NCBI GenBank assembly: GCA_016706275.1
Contig: JADJJY010000001.1
Location: forward strand, 620,001 to 684,000
DNA: 64,000 nucleotides
Direction of reading: 5' to 3'
From: Chloracidobacterium sp.
Lineage (GTDB): Bacteria > Acidobacteriota > Blastocatellia > Pyrinomonadales > Pyrinomonadaceae
In this document: positions 1 to 8,109 of the stretch, one piece after another
How the letters are laid out: each line of letters begins with the position of its first letter
Numbering within the stretch: position 1 is the first letter of the stretch
Program-made: the position numbers and the translations under genes
The notes under the pieces: generated by a model
The model's input: the letters and a program-made list of their open reading frames with translations, nothing else
The model's database searches: none
Told to the model about the DNA's origin: nothing

Positions 1-660
1 AGCCCGGACCTCGGTGTTCCACATCACATCGATCTTGTCGTGAGCCAGCACGCGATCCTGCATTATCTTAGATGCTCGAAATTCGTGACGGCGATGGACA
101 AGTGTTACCTCTGATGCAAATTTAGTCAGAAATAGGGCCTCTTCCATGGCCGTATCGCCGCCGCCGACCACGACTATCGGCCGGTCGCGGAAAAAGAACC
201 CGTCGCAGGTCGCACATGCCGAGACGCCGTTGCCGCCCAAGCCCTCCGGCACAGGAGCCTCGCCGGGAATCCCGAGCCATTTGGCGGATGCCCCGGTCGA
301 GACGATCAGCGTGTCGGCTTTGATTATGGTTGTGATCTCGGTGCTGTCTTCGCTTTCCTTTCCAAAAAGTGTAAATGGCCGTTGCGTTAGGTCAACGCGA
401 TCGATCCAGACATTGATGATCTCGGTGCCAAATCGCAGAGCTTGCTCGCGAAACTCATCCATCAGGATCGGGCCCATTATCCCCTTAGAAAAGCCGGGGT
501 AATTTTCGACATCGGTCGTGATGGTAAGCTGGCCGCCTGGTTGAGGTCCGTCAATGACGAGTGGCTCTAGCTGAGCCCGTCCGGCATAGACAGCGGCGGT
601 CAAACCTGCGGGGCCGGAGCCGAGGATCACTACTTTACGATGTACTTGCTTTTCGCTCAT
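1..660 (-). CDS. trxB: Thioredoxin reductase, 3'-truncated by the window edge
   Basis: FAD- and NADPH-dependent flavoprotein that reduces cytoplasmic thioredoxin. The start codon is at 660 (MSEKQVHRK...), and about 220 of the usual ~310 residues are present; the C-terminus lies outside the window. Visible motifs are the N-terminal FAD Rossmann motif GSGPAGLTAAVYAGRA, the redox pair in SACATCDGFFF (CxxC), and the NADPH-binding GGGDTAMEEA soon after it. This order (FAD, CATC, NADP) is diagnostic of the low-molecular-weight TrxB class. It diverges from the PilZ gene across a ~240 bp gap that must hold its promoter. Family assignment is secure; the missing end cannot be judged. Confidence 0.96.
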   Translation of the reverse strand, partial: MSEKQVHRKVVILGSGPAGLTAAVYAGRAQLEPLVIDGPQPGGQLTITTDVENYPGFSKGIMGPILMDEFREQALRFGTEIINVWIDRVDLTQRPFTLFGKESEDSTEITTIIKADTLIVSTGASAKWLGIPGEAPVPEGLGGNGVSACATCDGFFFRDRPIVVVGGGDTAMEEALFLTKFASEVTLVHRRHEFRASKIMQDRVLAHDKIDVMWNTEVRA

Positions 661-844
661 AAATTGCTGTTGGCGATACGCAAAATAGTGCTTTGGAATT
701 CGCCGGTGCATATAGTATAACTATCGTCTAGCGGGTTCGTCTAATAGGTTCGTTGCAGCATCGGGGCTCTAAAGCCTTCCGATTTTTTTAACCCCTTCCA
801 CATTTTGTTTTCGGAAGGTAACGGTAACACGGTAAAGGGTTTCG

Positions 845-853
845 TGTTATGAT
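845..853 (+). promoter_or_regulatory. Putative extended -10 promoter for the PilZ gene
   Basis: The string TGtTATGAT matches an extended -10 element (TGnTATAAT) with one mismatch in the hexamer. It lies about 48 bases ahead of the ATG at 901, in the 240 bp divergent gap between trxB and the PilZ gene. No convincing -35 is seen, as is usual for extended -10 promoters. Predicted by eye only. Confidence 0.35.
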
Positions 854-900
854 GTTATTTTTAGATCTCGTGTTTCTAGACCACTTTTTAGGTATTGGCG

Positions 901-1275
901 ATGAGTTCCATCCAACCTCACTTTGAGGAAAAAAGGTTTGCCCTCAGAATGGCTCTCCGACTGCCTATCGTGGTGTCAGGCAGGACCGACGACGGTGCGA
1001 CCTGGAGCGAACCAACCGAAACCGACGATATCTCAACGCTCGGAGCCCTCTTTCAACTAAATCAACCTATCGCAAACGGTGACAGCCTTTATATTCGATC
1101 TCATCGTCCGAACGGTGTTCCGGTCGAGGTTAAGGCTCAGGTCGTCCGCGTTTTGCCGGCAAGCTACGGCACGCACCGCATCGGTGTCGCCATCGAAGAG
1201 CCGAAAGAGAGCTGGCTGCGGCTGTTTGTCGCGTGGATCGCCGATGACAATATCGTCGAGGGCGTTAACGAATAG
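901..1275 (+). CDS. PilZ domain protein
   Basis: Small stand-alone PilZ-type protein (about 124 residues), a family that commonly binds cyclic di-GMP and alters motility, exopolysaccharide or secretion. An RxxxR signature is visible near the N-terminus (KRFALRMALRLP), followed by a D/NxSxxG-like segment (DDISTLGALF), the two ligand-contact motifs of PilZ. No other domain or signal peptide is seen. I chose ATG 901 over the in-frame TTG at 895 because the latter gains only two residues. It is alone, followed by a long hairpin. Ligand binding is a family inference; the second motif has T-L where many members differ, so binding could be weak. Confidence 0.75.
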   Translation: MSSIQPHFEEKRFALRMALRLPIVVSGRTDDGATWSEPTETDDISTLGALFQLNQPIANGDSLYIRSHRPNGVPVEVKAQVVRVLPASYGTHRIGVAIEEPKESWLRLFVAWIADDNIVEGVNE

Positions 1276-1286
1276 GATCAGTGGCG

Positions 1287-1349
1287 GAAGCCCGCACGAA
1301 ATAAGGGCACCATCGACTTTACACGATGCCCTTACTACGCGCGGGCTTC
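1287..1349. repeat. Long intergenic inverted repeat (possible terminator)
   Basis: The arms gaagcccgc (1287-1295) and gcgggcttc (1341-1349) pair perfectly. Nested inside, aagggca (about 1303) pairs with tgccctt (about 1327), so nearly the whole interval can fold. It sits between the PilZ stop and the enoyl-CoA hydratase start. No strong T-run follows, so it may be a processing or attenuating hairpin rather than an intrinsic terminator. Confidence 0.6.
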
Positions 1350-1365
1350 TGCATTAATTAATTTT

Positions 1366-2145
1366 ATGTCTTACGAAACAATAACCGTTGAAAAAAGCGG
1401 CAAGGTTGCCGTTCTGACCATCAATCGTCCCGATAAGCTGAATGCTCTCAGCTCGAAAGTCCACGCCGAGGGCGTCGCCGCCCTTGATGAGTTGCGCGTC
1501 GATGACAGTGTCCGCGTTCTGGTGATAACCGGTGCGGGGGAAAAGGCGTTTATTGCCGGTGCCGACATCAGCGAATTTGAAGGCCAGACGCCGGTTACAC
1601 AGCGAAACGCGTTTCACGAACGATCATTTTTCAATTCGATCGATACGTTTCCTAAACCCGTCATCGCAATGGTTAACGGATTTTGTCTCGGCGGCGGTAA
1701 TGAGTTAGCGATGGCGTGTGATATTAGAATGGCCAGCGAAAATGCGAGATTTTCGCAGCCTGAGATCAACCTCGGTATCATGTGCGGCGGCGGCGGCACA
1801 CAGCGTCTGCCGCGTCTCATCGGCGAAGGCCGGGCGATGGAGATGGCACTGACCGGCGACATGATCGATGCCGCGACAGCCGAAAGATTCGGACTCGTCA
1901 ATCACATCTATCCGAGCGATCAGCTTGAGGTAGAGACGATGAAACTGGCCGAAAAGATCGCCGAAAAAGCTCCCATTGCGTTGCAGCTCTCCAAAGAGGC
2001 AGTGAAATTTGCTTCACGATCAAATCTAGACGAAGGTCTGCGACGTGAGGTCGATCTCTTTGCGATCTGTTTCTCGACTGAGGACAAGAAAGAAGGCGTC
2101 TCGGCATTTCTCGAAAAGCGTAAGCCGGAATTTAAGGGAAAATAA
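1366..2145 (+). CDS. Enoyl-CoA hydratase/isomerase (crotonase) family
   Basis: Crotonase-fold enzyme of 259 residues, the usual family length. It is expected to hydrate trans-2-enoyl-CoA in fatty-acid or butyrate-type metabolism in the cytoplasm. The oxyanion-hole segments AFIAGADISEF (~65-75) and GFCLGGGNELAMACD (~105-119) are present. Both catalytic Glu positions of true hydratases look conserved: one in NELAMACD and one in FSQPEINLGI. The segment after it reads MCGGGGTQRLPRLIG where most family members have P-G-x-GGTQRL. No Shine-Dalgarno is obvious ahead of ATG 1366; the leader is AT-rich. The exact acyl substrate cannot be read from sequence, and a short-chain (crotonyl/3-hydroxybutyryl) role is the commonest for this subgroup. 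Confidence 0.9.
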   Translation: MSYETITVEKSGKVAVLTINRPDKLNALSSKVHAEGVAALDELRVDDSVRVLVITGAGEKAFIAGADISEFEGQTPVTQRNAFHERSFFNSIDTFPKPVIAMVNGFCLGGGNELAMACDIRMASENARFSQPEINLGIMCGGGGTQRLPRLIGEGRAMEMALTGDMIDAATAERFGLVNHIYPSDQLEVETMKLAEKIAEKAPIALQLSKEAVKFASRSNLDEGLRREVDLFAICFSTEDKKEGVSAFLEKRKPEFKGK

Positions 2146-2153
2146 AGAATATA

Positions 2154-2216
2154 GAATGTCGAATAACGAATTGCGTGATGTTTCCGCCGTGTTCTATAAT
2201 TCGTAATTCGACATTC
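2154..2216. repeat. AT-rich inverted repeat upstream of tRNA-Ala
   Basis: gaatgtcgaataacgaat (2154-2171) is complementary, with one mismatch, to attcgtaattcgacattc (2199-2216). A third related piece, attcgtaattcgcaatta, follows immediately. The arms are short, related to one another and lie between a stop codon and a tRNA, which fits a miniature palindromic repeat or a gene-end hairpin. No ORF covers it. Confidence 0.6.
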
Positions 2217-2235
2217 GTAATTCGCAATTACGTTT

Positions 2236-2312
2236 GGGGACGTAGCTCAGTTTGGCAGAGCGCTGCAATGGCATTGCAGAGGTCAGGGGTTCGACCCCCC
2301 TCGTCTCCACCA
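2236..2312 (+). tRNA. tRNA-Ala (anticodon GGC), CCA encoded
   Basis: A full cloverleaf can be drawn. The acceptor GGGGACG pairs with CGTCTCC, and the D-arm is GCTC...GAGC. The anticodon stem CTGCA/TGCAG encloses loop ATGGCAT with anticodon GGC, and the T-arm is AGGGG-TTCGACC-CCCCT. The discriminator is A and CCA is genomically encoded. Base 3 is G opposite U70, the classic G3:U70 alanine identity pair, which supports the alanine call independently of the anticodon. Confidence 0.97.
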
Positions 2313-2327
2313 TATCCTATATCAATT

Positions 2328-2354
2328 AAAATGTGTCATTGGCACATTTTTTTT
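2328..2354 (+). terminator. Intrinsic terminator after tRNA-Ala
   Basis: aaaatgtg (2328-2335) and cacatttt (2343-2350) form an 8 bp stem with a 7-base loop, running into eight Ts. It lies 16 bases past the tRNA 3' end. Confidence 0.8.
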
Positions 2355-2576
2355 GTCTTTTAAAGCCATTTCAGGCTAGAATCAATCGTAGATCACTGAT
2401 ACAAAGTTTGCGACCCCAAAAGGTCGCGATCTAGCATTTTTCGACATTGAAGATTGGATTGAGGTTTCCCGTGTCGGGTAGCTTTTCAGAACCAGGCCTT
2501 TGGTAAGCTGTTTTTAGGTTTTTTTTGGCTGACCGGTCTGTGGCATTTTTATTTTTAGAAAAAAAGGAGCGAAAAT
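2355..2576 (+). other. Leader region ahead of the FHA-protease operon
   Basis: 222 bp without an ORF. It contains a small perfect hairpin (gcgacc 2410-2415 with ggtcgc 2422-2427) and several T-runs. A clear Shine-Dalgarno (aaaaaggagcg) ends 6 bases before ATG 2577. The promoter is presumably here, but I cannot place -35/-10 boxes with confidence. Confidence 0.4.
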
Positions 2577-4286
2577 ATGGAACGAATGCTAATCAAACAC
2601 CTGAGCGGATCTAAAGCGAATCAGGTCGAGGAATTTGCAATTAAACATCACAGCGAGCTGATCTTTGGCCGCGACACTTCGGCGACGGTCAAATATGACC
2701 CGGACCGTGACGACCTAGTCGGACGCGAACACGCCAAGATCGCCATCGATCCTGCGAATCCGAACGGTTTTTTGCTGACAGATTTGAACAGCACCAACGG
2801 CACGTTCGTCAATAAACAAAAGGTTACCGGCACGGTTAAGCTAAACATAGGTGACAATGTGCAGTTTGGCCCCGGGGGCCCAGAATTTACGTTCGACGTC
2901 GAGCCGAGGCCGGAAAACTTTGCTAAAGCAACACGGATGGTCGAGACCGGAGCATCGGCTCCGCCGGCTACTCGAATGGTGACCACACCGACCGCTACCG
3001 CAGGCGGCAAAGCTCCCGGAACCGTCGGCAAAGCAACTGTCGAACGTATGATCTCAGAGACAGTTACCGAAACCAAAAAGGCTCAGGGCCGTAAATTTGG
3101 TGCGATCGGTGCGGTCGCTGGACTGCTCGTCCTTGTTTTGGTTGCCGCAGCAATCGGCGGCGGATATTGGTACTACAGCAAACGCGAAGCTGCTTTGAAA
3201 GATGAGCTCGGCGGCAAAACTGCTGATCTGCAGAAAAAGGTCGATGACGGAAAGGTTGTAAACGCCACCGAGGTTAACGAAAAATACGGCAAGGCCGTTG
3301 TCTATATCGAAGTCGCATGGCGTCTTATCGACACGCAAAAACAGGCGCAGGTCTATCACCAGTTTGTGCCTAATAGCCGCGAAGTATTAGGCAAATTGCT
3401 TGGTGTAAATCTAGGCAAAGGTCCCATCGATCCTACTGCCGGTGGATCTGTTCCAGTTTACATGCAGGTAGGCGACACATACGAACCACTGTTAACGGAG
3501 TCAAAAGACTCGTCTGTCCCCATTGGCGGGCGCCACACGGGTACAGGCTTTATCGTCACCACAGATGGATTTGTCCTAACAAATCGTCACGTTGCCGCAA
3601 CGTGGATGACTACATACCAGTTTCCCGAATCTACGCCACGCGGTATTGTTATCAACGCCATGGGACAGCTCGCGAGCACATCGCTGGTGCCACCGCCAAA
3701 CGACTGGGTTCCGGCCAATACCAAGCAAGAGGGTAAACAGCTACAGGGCGGTTTGAAGGGTGTTGATGACACGCTCGACGTAACACTCGCCGGTAAAGAG
3801 AGCCGCATGGCTGCCCAGCTCAAACAGGTATCGGATCGTCATGACGTAGCTTTGATCAAGATCGACGTTCCCGGAACATTGACCAAGGTCGAGCTGTTTG
3901 ACAACTACGACGCTCTCAAAAAGGGTGAGAACGTCACCATCATGGGCTACCCCGCAGCAAGCCCTCGCGTCTACGGCGTGATCGCGTCTAAGGATGTATT
4001 TAACCAGGGGACACAACTCAAGGTTATTCCAGACCCGACAGTCACCTCTACCAATATCGGCAATATCATCCGCGATAGCGATGAGAAAAATGCCGATAAA
4101 CGAGTCAGTATGATGGGCGACGTAATACAACTTGCTACCGGGTCGACCGGAGCGGGTAACTCCGGCGGCCCCGTCTTTGACACGCAAGGACGTGTGATAG
4201 GTATCTTTTTTGCCGGAGATAAGGCAAACGCGATCACCTATGCCGTCCCGATACGTTACGGTAAAGAGTTTCTTGCGGGAGACTAA
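2577..4286 (+). CDS. FHA domain - transmembrane - trypsin-like serine protease
   Basis: Membrane protein of 569 residues joining a cytoplasmic phosphothreonine reader to an outward-facing HtrA/trypsin-like protease. FHA domain at about 25-105 with the GR...(S/G)xxH...(S/T)xNG pattern (IFGRDTSA, GREHAKI, LNSTNGTFVN). Thr-rich linker 108-170 contains two ATRMV motifs (118-122, 131-135). One membrane helix at ~174-197. Protease domain from ~320 with GTGFIVTTDGFVLTNRHVA (His338), RHDVALIKID (Asp423) and GAGNSGGPVFD (Ser529), so the triad is complete. No PDZ domain is visible. It heads a co-directional run with two Ser/Thr kinases and a PP2C phosphatase, so the FHA domain probably binds phosphothreonines made by those kinases (inference). 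Strong ribosome binding site. The protease substrate is unknown. Confidence 0.88.
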   Translation: MERMLIKHLSGSKANQVEEFAIKHHSELIFGRDTSATVKYDPDRDDLVGREHAKIAIDPANPNGFLLTDLNSTNGTFVNKQKVTGTVKLNIGDNVQFGPGGPEFTFDVEPRPENFAKATRMVETGASAPPATRMVTTPTATAGGKAPGTVGKATVERMISETVTETKKAQGRKFGAIGAVAGLLVLVLVAAAIGGGYWYYSKREAALKDELGGKTADLQKKVDDGKVVNATEVNEKYGKAVVYIEVAWRLIDTQKQAQVYHQFVPNSREVLGKLLGVNLGKGPIDPTAGGSVPVYMQVGDTYEPLLTESKDSSVPIGGRHTGTGFIVTTDGFVLTNRHVAATWMTTYQFPESTPRGIVINAMGQLASTSLVPPPNDWVPANTKQEGKQLQGGLKGVDDTLDVTLAGKESRMAAQLKQVSDRHDVALIKIDVPGTLTKVELFDNYDALKKGENVTIMGYPAASPRVYGVIASKDVFNQGTQLKVIPDPTVTSTNIGNIIRDSDEKNADKRVSMMGDVIQLATGSTGAGNSGGPVFDTQGRVIGIFFAGDKANAITYAVPIRYGKEFLAGD

Positions 4287-4298
4287 TTGAAAAACGCA

Positions 4299-4338
4299 GC
4301 TTAGGCCTTTGGATCTCGCGGAGTTCAAAGGCCTAAGC
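4299..4338 (+). promoter_or_regulatory. Perfect 13 bp stem-loop between protease and kinase genes
   Basis: gcttaggcctttg (4299-4311) is exactly complementary to caaaggcctaagc (4326-4338), with a 14-base loop. It ends 12 bases before the ATG at 4351 and has no T-run, so it is unlikely to be a simple terminator. It could separate expression of the two genes, protect mRNA, or control translation of the kinase. Its presence also argues against a kinase start at the TTG inside it (4309). Confidence 0.7.
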
Positions 4339-4350
4339 CCTCACGCCCAA

Positions 4351-5712
4351 ATGAATAAGCGTTTTCAGGTCAACGAAATGATAGGCGAATACCGCGTAAC
4401 GAGTTTTCTCGGCGAGGGCGGCATGGGCGAGGTCTATCTTGGCGTTCACGAAAAGCTTGGCCGTCCGGCGGCGATCAAGATACTGCATTCGAATATCTCG
4501 GACGAGAGTTTTAAGACTCGGTTCTTCAATGAGGCTCGGCTACAAGCAAGCCTCCATCATCCAAATATTGCGGCTCTATACGATTTTCAAGAACAGGGCA
4601 ACGAGCTGCTGATATTTATGGAGTTTGTCGATGGCGAGAGCCTCGATGATCTCGTTGCCGGGCGGGCATTTTCTGTCAATGAGTCGCTGGAGGTGTTTTC
4701 CTCGATATGCGAGGCTGTTGGGTATATTCATCAAAACGGGATCGTTCACCGCGATATCAAAGCTCAAAATATCAAGCTCACGGCAGCCGGACAAGCAAAA
4801 CTGCTAGATTTTGGGATTGCGAAAGCTTCCGGCAGTCACGGCCTCACCCGGACAGGCGGCGTGATCGGGACGCCCAACTATCTGTCGCCTGAGCAACTCA
4901 GCGGCGAAAAGGCAACCGCGGCGGCGGATGTCTGGGCTCTCGGTGTTTTGCTTTATGAAATGTTGACCGGAAAGTTGCCGTTCAACGGTGAGACTCTCGG
5001 TGGGCTTGTGTTACAGATCACAAATGCCCAATTTACGCCGCCCGAGCAAATAAATCCCGGCATCCCGCGTGAGGTTTCTAACATCATTAAGAAGTGTTTG
5101 AAAAAAGAGCCTCACGGCCGCTATCAAACGGCTGACGAATTGTTAAAAGCGGTTCGCTCAACGCTCGGCCAGCGAGAATCAGGAGCAACTCAGGTTGGAG
5201 CGACGATAAAGCAGGTTTTTGGGTTTAATGCGCCGGCACCGGCACAACCTGTTGCGATCGCTTCATCGGAATACGCAGACGCTCCTCAAACCTATACGCC
5301 CGCACCTTTGGAAACAAAGAGTTTCCCGACGGTTATTGTCGCTGCCGGAGCCGGAATATTACTGCTATTTATTGTTGCCGTTGTCGGCATTGGTTTGTGG
5401 GCATATAGCGGATCGACGGGTACAAATACGGCGAATACATCGCCACAGCGACCCGCAGCGAACGGGGTTTCGCCGCAAACGGCCGATCTTAAAGGCGGGA
5501 AGGTACGTATTCGGATAGACGTTGACGAGGGAAAGGCTCAGGTGGTTCAGAACGGACAGGTACTTGGCACAACTCCGTTTGAAATGGATGTCAACGCCGG
5601 CGAAAAACCAAACCTGACCCTCCGGCGTGAGAGTTTTGAAGATAAAAATGTGCAGATAGAGGCCGGAAGCGGTAAAAAGGTTTTTACCTTTTCGCTTAAG
5701 CCAAAGAGTTAA
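4351..5712 (+). CDS. PknB-like Ser/Thr protein kinase with C-terminal PEGA-like domain
   Basis: Membrane-anchored Hanks-type kinase (453 residues from ATG 4351). The kinase domain covers ~14-270 with P-loop FLGEGGMGEVYLG, the VAIK-type lysine in AAIKIL (Lys43), catalytic loop HRDIKAQN (Asp135), LLDFGIAKA (DFG 153-155) and the SPEQ that replaces APE. The activation loop carries Thr residues (GLTRTGG, GTPNY). One membrane helix at ~327-352. The outside segment ~383-450 resembles PEGA (GTTPFEMDVNAGEKPNLTLRR), a domain often on the surface side of such kinases. Start choice: TTG 4309 lies in a hairpin, ATG 4351 lacks a good Shine-Dalgarno, and ATG 4378 is also possible. It lies between the FHA-protease and PP2C genes. 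The signal it senses is unknown. Confidence 0.9.
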   Translation: MNKRFQVNEMIGEYRVTSFLGEGGMGEVYLGVHEKLGRPAAIKILHSNISDESFKTRFFNEARLQASLHHPNIAALYDFQEQGNELLIFMEFVDGESLDDLVAGRAFSVNESLEVFSSICEAVGYIHQNGIVHRDIKAQNIKLTAAGQAKLLDFGIAKASGSHGLTRTGGVIGTPNYLSPEQLSGEKATAAADVWALGVLLYEMLTGKLPFNGETLGGLVLQITNAQFTPPEQINPGIPREVSNIIKKCLKKEPHGRYQTADELLKAVRSTLGQRESGATQVGATIKQVFGFNAPAPAQPVAIASSEYADAPQTYTPAPLETKSFPTVIVAAGAGILLLFIVAVVGIGLWAYSGSTGTNTANTSPQRPAANGVSPQTADLKGGKVRIRIDVDEGKAQVVQNGQVLGTTPFEMDVNAGEKPNLTLRRESFEDKNVQIEAGSGKKVFTFSLKPKS

Positions 5713-5732
5713 GGAAATTGATCTACTAAGAA

Positions 5733-6581
5733 ATGCTAGAAACCAGAAAGATAGATATTACTGAAGGGGCAAGAAAGGTGATCGCCAGCATCCAGACCGA
5801 TCCGGGCTGCGTGCGTGAGGCGAACGAAGACAGTGGGCGGCACATAAGTCCGGCTGATGACACGACGCGGCTGACGAAAGGAACGCTGACTATTGTCGCA
5901 GACGGTATGGGCGGACACGCCTCGGGCGAGGTTGCCTCGCAAATGGCCGTCGAGTTGATAAGCGAATTTTATTACGCAGACCCTCAGATGCCGGCGGGCG
6001 AGGCACTGAGAGAGGCTATCGAACAGGCAAGTAGTCTGATCTATCAGGCGTCAACCAGCGATGAGCAATATTTTGGAATGGGCACCACCGTTATCGCGCT
6101 GGCTTTGCTTGGCGATACGGCGATCTCTGCCCACGTGGGCGACAGCCGATTATACCGGTTTCGCGCTCAGCATCTTGAGATGCTGACGCTCGACCATTCG
6201 CAGGTAATGGAGATGGTAAGACACGGCGTTATCTCGATGGAAGAGGCCCGCGATCACGAAGATAAAAACGTCATCCTGCGTGCCGTCGGCACACAAAGTT
6301 CGGTCGAGGTCGAAGTGTCCGAACCCTTTGCGGTCGAGAATGGCGATCTGTTTTTGCTTTGTTCCGATGGGTTAAGTGATATGCTCGAAGACACAGAGAT
6401 CGAGGCAATTCTCAGATCCGAAGCCAACGCCCACGACGCGTGTGAGCGTCTGATAGCCGAAGCTAAGAATAACGGCGGACACGACAACATCACGGCTGGG
6501 ATCGTGCGGATCGGTGCCGAAGCAGTTATGGAATCGAGCGGTAATGTCCGCGTCACAAGGGAAGTGGAGGCGTTAGTTTAA
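5733..6581 (+). CDS. PP2C-type (PPM) Ser/Thr protein phosphatase
   Basis: Soluble metal-dependent phosphatase of 282 residues, expected to reverse the phosphorylation made by the flanking kinases. All PPM metal and phosphate motifs are visible: REANEDSG (~29-35), VADGMGGHASGE (Asp57 region), HVGDSRLYRF (134-143), LCSDGLSDML (~209-218) and HDNITAGIVR (Asp251). No membrane segment or sensor domain. It ends 3 bases before the ATG of the second kinase, so the two are co-transcribed and probably translationally linked. ATG 5733 has its only Shine-Dalgarno-like AAGGA some 18 bases upstream; a GTG about 45 bases further in (preceded by GAAAGG) is an alternative start that removes a non-conserved N-terminus. 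Confidence 0.93.
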   Translation: MLETRKIDITEGARKVIASIQTDPGCVREANEDSGRHISPADDTTRLTKGTLTIVADGMGGHASGEVASQMAVELISEFYYADPQMPAGEALREAIEQASSLIYQASTSDEQYFGMGTTVIALALLGDTAISAHVGDSRLYRFRAQHLEMLTLDHSQVMEMVRHGVISMEEARDHEDKNVILRAVGTQSSVEVEVSEPFAVENGDLFLLCSDGLSDMLEDTEIEAILRSEANAHDACERLIAEAKNNGGHDNITAGIVRIGAEAVMESSGNVRVTREVEALV

Positions 6582-6584
6582 GCC

Positions 6585-8093
6585 ATGATCGGACAAATAG
6601 TTGGTAATTACAAGATCGAAGAAAAACTCGGCGAGGGCGGTATGGGAGCCGTTTATAAGGGCGTCGATACGATGCTCGACCGTGAGGTCGCCATCAAAGC
6701 TTTGCGGCCTGAACTTGCCAGCCAGACTTCGGTCGTCGAGCGGTTTCGTACCGAGGCCGTGACGCTTGCCAAACTCAATCACCCAAATATTGCCACTCTA
6801 TATTCGATGTTTCGCCAGGGCGACGAGCTTTACATGGTTCTCGAATTTGTCCGCGGAGAGACGCTGGACAGCATTATGCAGAAACGCGGTGCATTGCCGG
6901 CCGAAGAAGCGATCCCTGTTTTTTGTCAGGTGCTCGATGGCATTGACCATGCACACGATCTGGGCATCGTGCACCGCGATATCAAACCCGCAAATATGAT
7001 GCTAACCGAAAAAGGCACGCTCAAGGTGCTCGATTTTGGTATCGCCCGGCTGTTGGGCAGCGCACGTATGACCCGCGCCGGCAATATTATCGGTACGCTC
7101 GAATACATGGCGCCGGAGCAGGTTCGCGGACTTGAAACCGATGGCCGCTCTGATATCTACGCGCTTGGCATGATGCTCTACGAAGTGTTGACCGGGCGGC
7201 TACCGTTTCAAACCGAGAACGAGTTTGAGCTCATGAAAGCGCAGACCGAGATGATGCCGACACCACCGCGTGAGATCAACCCAGCTATCCCCGAAGCCGT
7301 CGAAGCCGCGATCCTCAAGGCGATACAAAAGGATCCTAACGATAGATTTCAGACAGGTGGCGATTTTCGCGAAACATTGATCGAAGCCGGTTTTACGGGC
7401 GATGGGCAGATGCACGGAGCGACGGGCATGTTTAAGAAATCGGCAACCCGCCCGTCAAATCCGCCGGTATCGGCGAGCGATGCAAAAACGCTCGTATCGG
7501 CAGAGATAGCTCCGCCGCAGATGAAAGAAACGCGTTTGGGCGAGGCTGCACCGCCACCAGCTGTTGCGGCGGGCTTGAAAGCAACACGGCTAGGCGAGCC
7601 AGTCACAGCCCCCGCTTCTGGACTAAAAGCGACACGACTCGGAACGGTTGGTGAAACGGCCATCGGTCAGGGTACGGCTGCTCCCGCATCATTCTTTAGC
7701 AAGCTGACGGCGGTTCATTACGCCGCCGCCGGCTTGGTCGTGCTCGTACTTATCGGAGCGGTCATTGCGATACCGGCTTTCTTTTTGCTCAGAAGCTCGA
7801 CGCCTGCAAATACTGAAACGAAAGCCAATACGCCGAGCCAGAAGCCGGATATTATCACCCGGCAGCCGGAATCTCAGCAATCGCAGACGAGTACGCAGAC
7901 GTCACCTCCACTCAATTCTAACAGCGGAGGTTCGTCACAGGGCGGACAGCCGGGCGAACTGACGCCTATAGATTCAAAACCAAAAGATGATAGCCCTGCG
8001 GGTGGAGCCCCAAAACCGGTTCAGCCTAAAAAACCTGCTGCAAAACCTAAGGGTGGTAAAAAGAGTGCTGAGGATCTGTTAACAGGAAACTAG
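6585..8093 (+). CDS. PknB-like Ser/Thr kinase with repeated TRLG linker motifs
   Basis: Second Hanks-type kinase (502 residues). Kinase domain ~9-270: KLGEGGMGAVYKG, Lys38 in VAIKAL, HRDIKPANMML (Asp132), LDFGIARLL (150-152), MAPEQVRG. The Pro/Ala/Thr-rich juxtamembrane linker (~280-370) carries three near-identical motifs: KETRLGE (~314), KATRLGE (~332) and KATRLGT (~348). A membrane helix lies at ~378-402, followed by a low-complexity outside tail rich in Ser, Pro, Gln and finally Lys, with no recognisable sensor fold. The linker motifs recall the ATRMV motifs in the FHA-protease two genes upstream, suggesting a shared phosphorylation or docking site (inference). Start ATG 6585 agrees with the usual family beginning MIGQxxGNYKI. 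Confidence 0.92.
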   Translation: MIGQIVGNYKIEEKLGEGGMGAVYKGVDTMLDREVAIKALRPELASQTSVVERFRTEAVTLAKLNHPNIATLYSMFRQGDELYMVLEFVRGETLDSIMQKRGALPAEEAIPVFCQVLDGIDHAHDLGIVHRDIKPANMMLTEKGTLKVLDFGIARLLGSARMTRAGNIIGTLEYMAPEQVRGLETDGRSDIYALGMMLYEVLTGRLPFQTENEFELMKAQTEMMPTPPREINPAIPEAVEAAILKAIQKDPNDRFQTGGDFRETLIEAGFTGDGQMHGATGMFKKSATRPSNPPVSASDAKTLVSAEIAPPQMKETRLGEAAPPPAVAAGLKATRLGEPVTAPASGLKATRLGTVGETAIGQGTAAPASFFSKLTAVHYAAAGLVVLVLIGAVIAIPAFFLLRSSTPANTETKANTPSQKPDIITRQPESQQSQTSTQTSPPLNSNSGGSSQGGQPGELTPIDSKPKDDSPAGGAPKPVQPKKPAAKPKGGKKSAEDLLTGN

Positions 8094-8109
8094 AAAGGAG
8101 TTTTGGACC

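Noticed and set aside
2410..2427. gcgacc/ggtcgc hairpin as a terminator
   Set aside because: Six base pairs and no adjacent U-run; the tRNA already has a better terminator at 2328-2354.
4309..4350. TTG start for the first kinase at 4309
   Set aside because: It lies inside a perfect hairpin without a ribosome binding site, and the added residues are not kinase-like.
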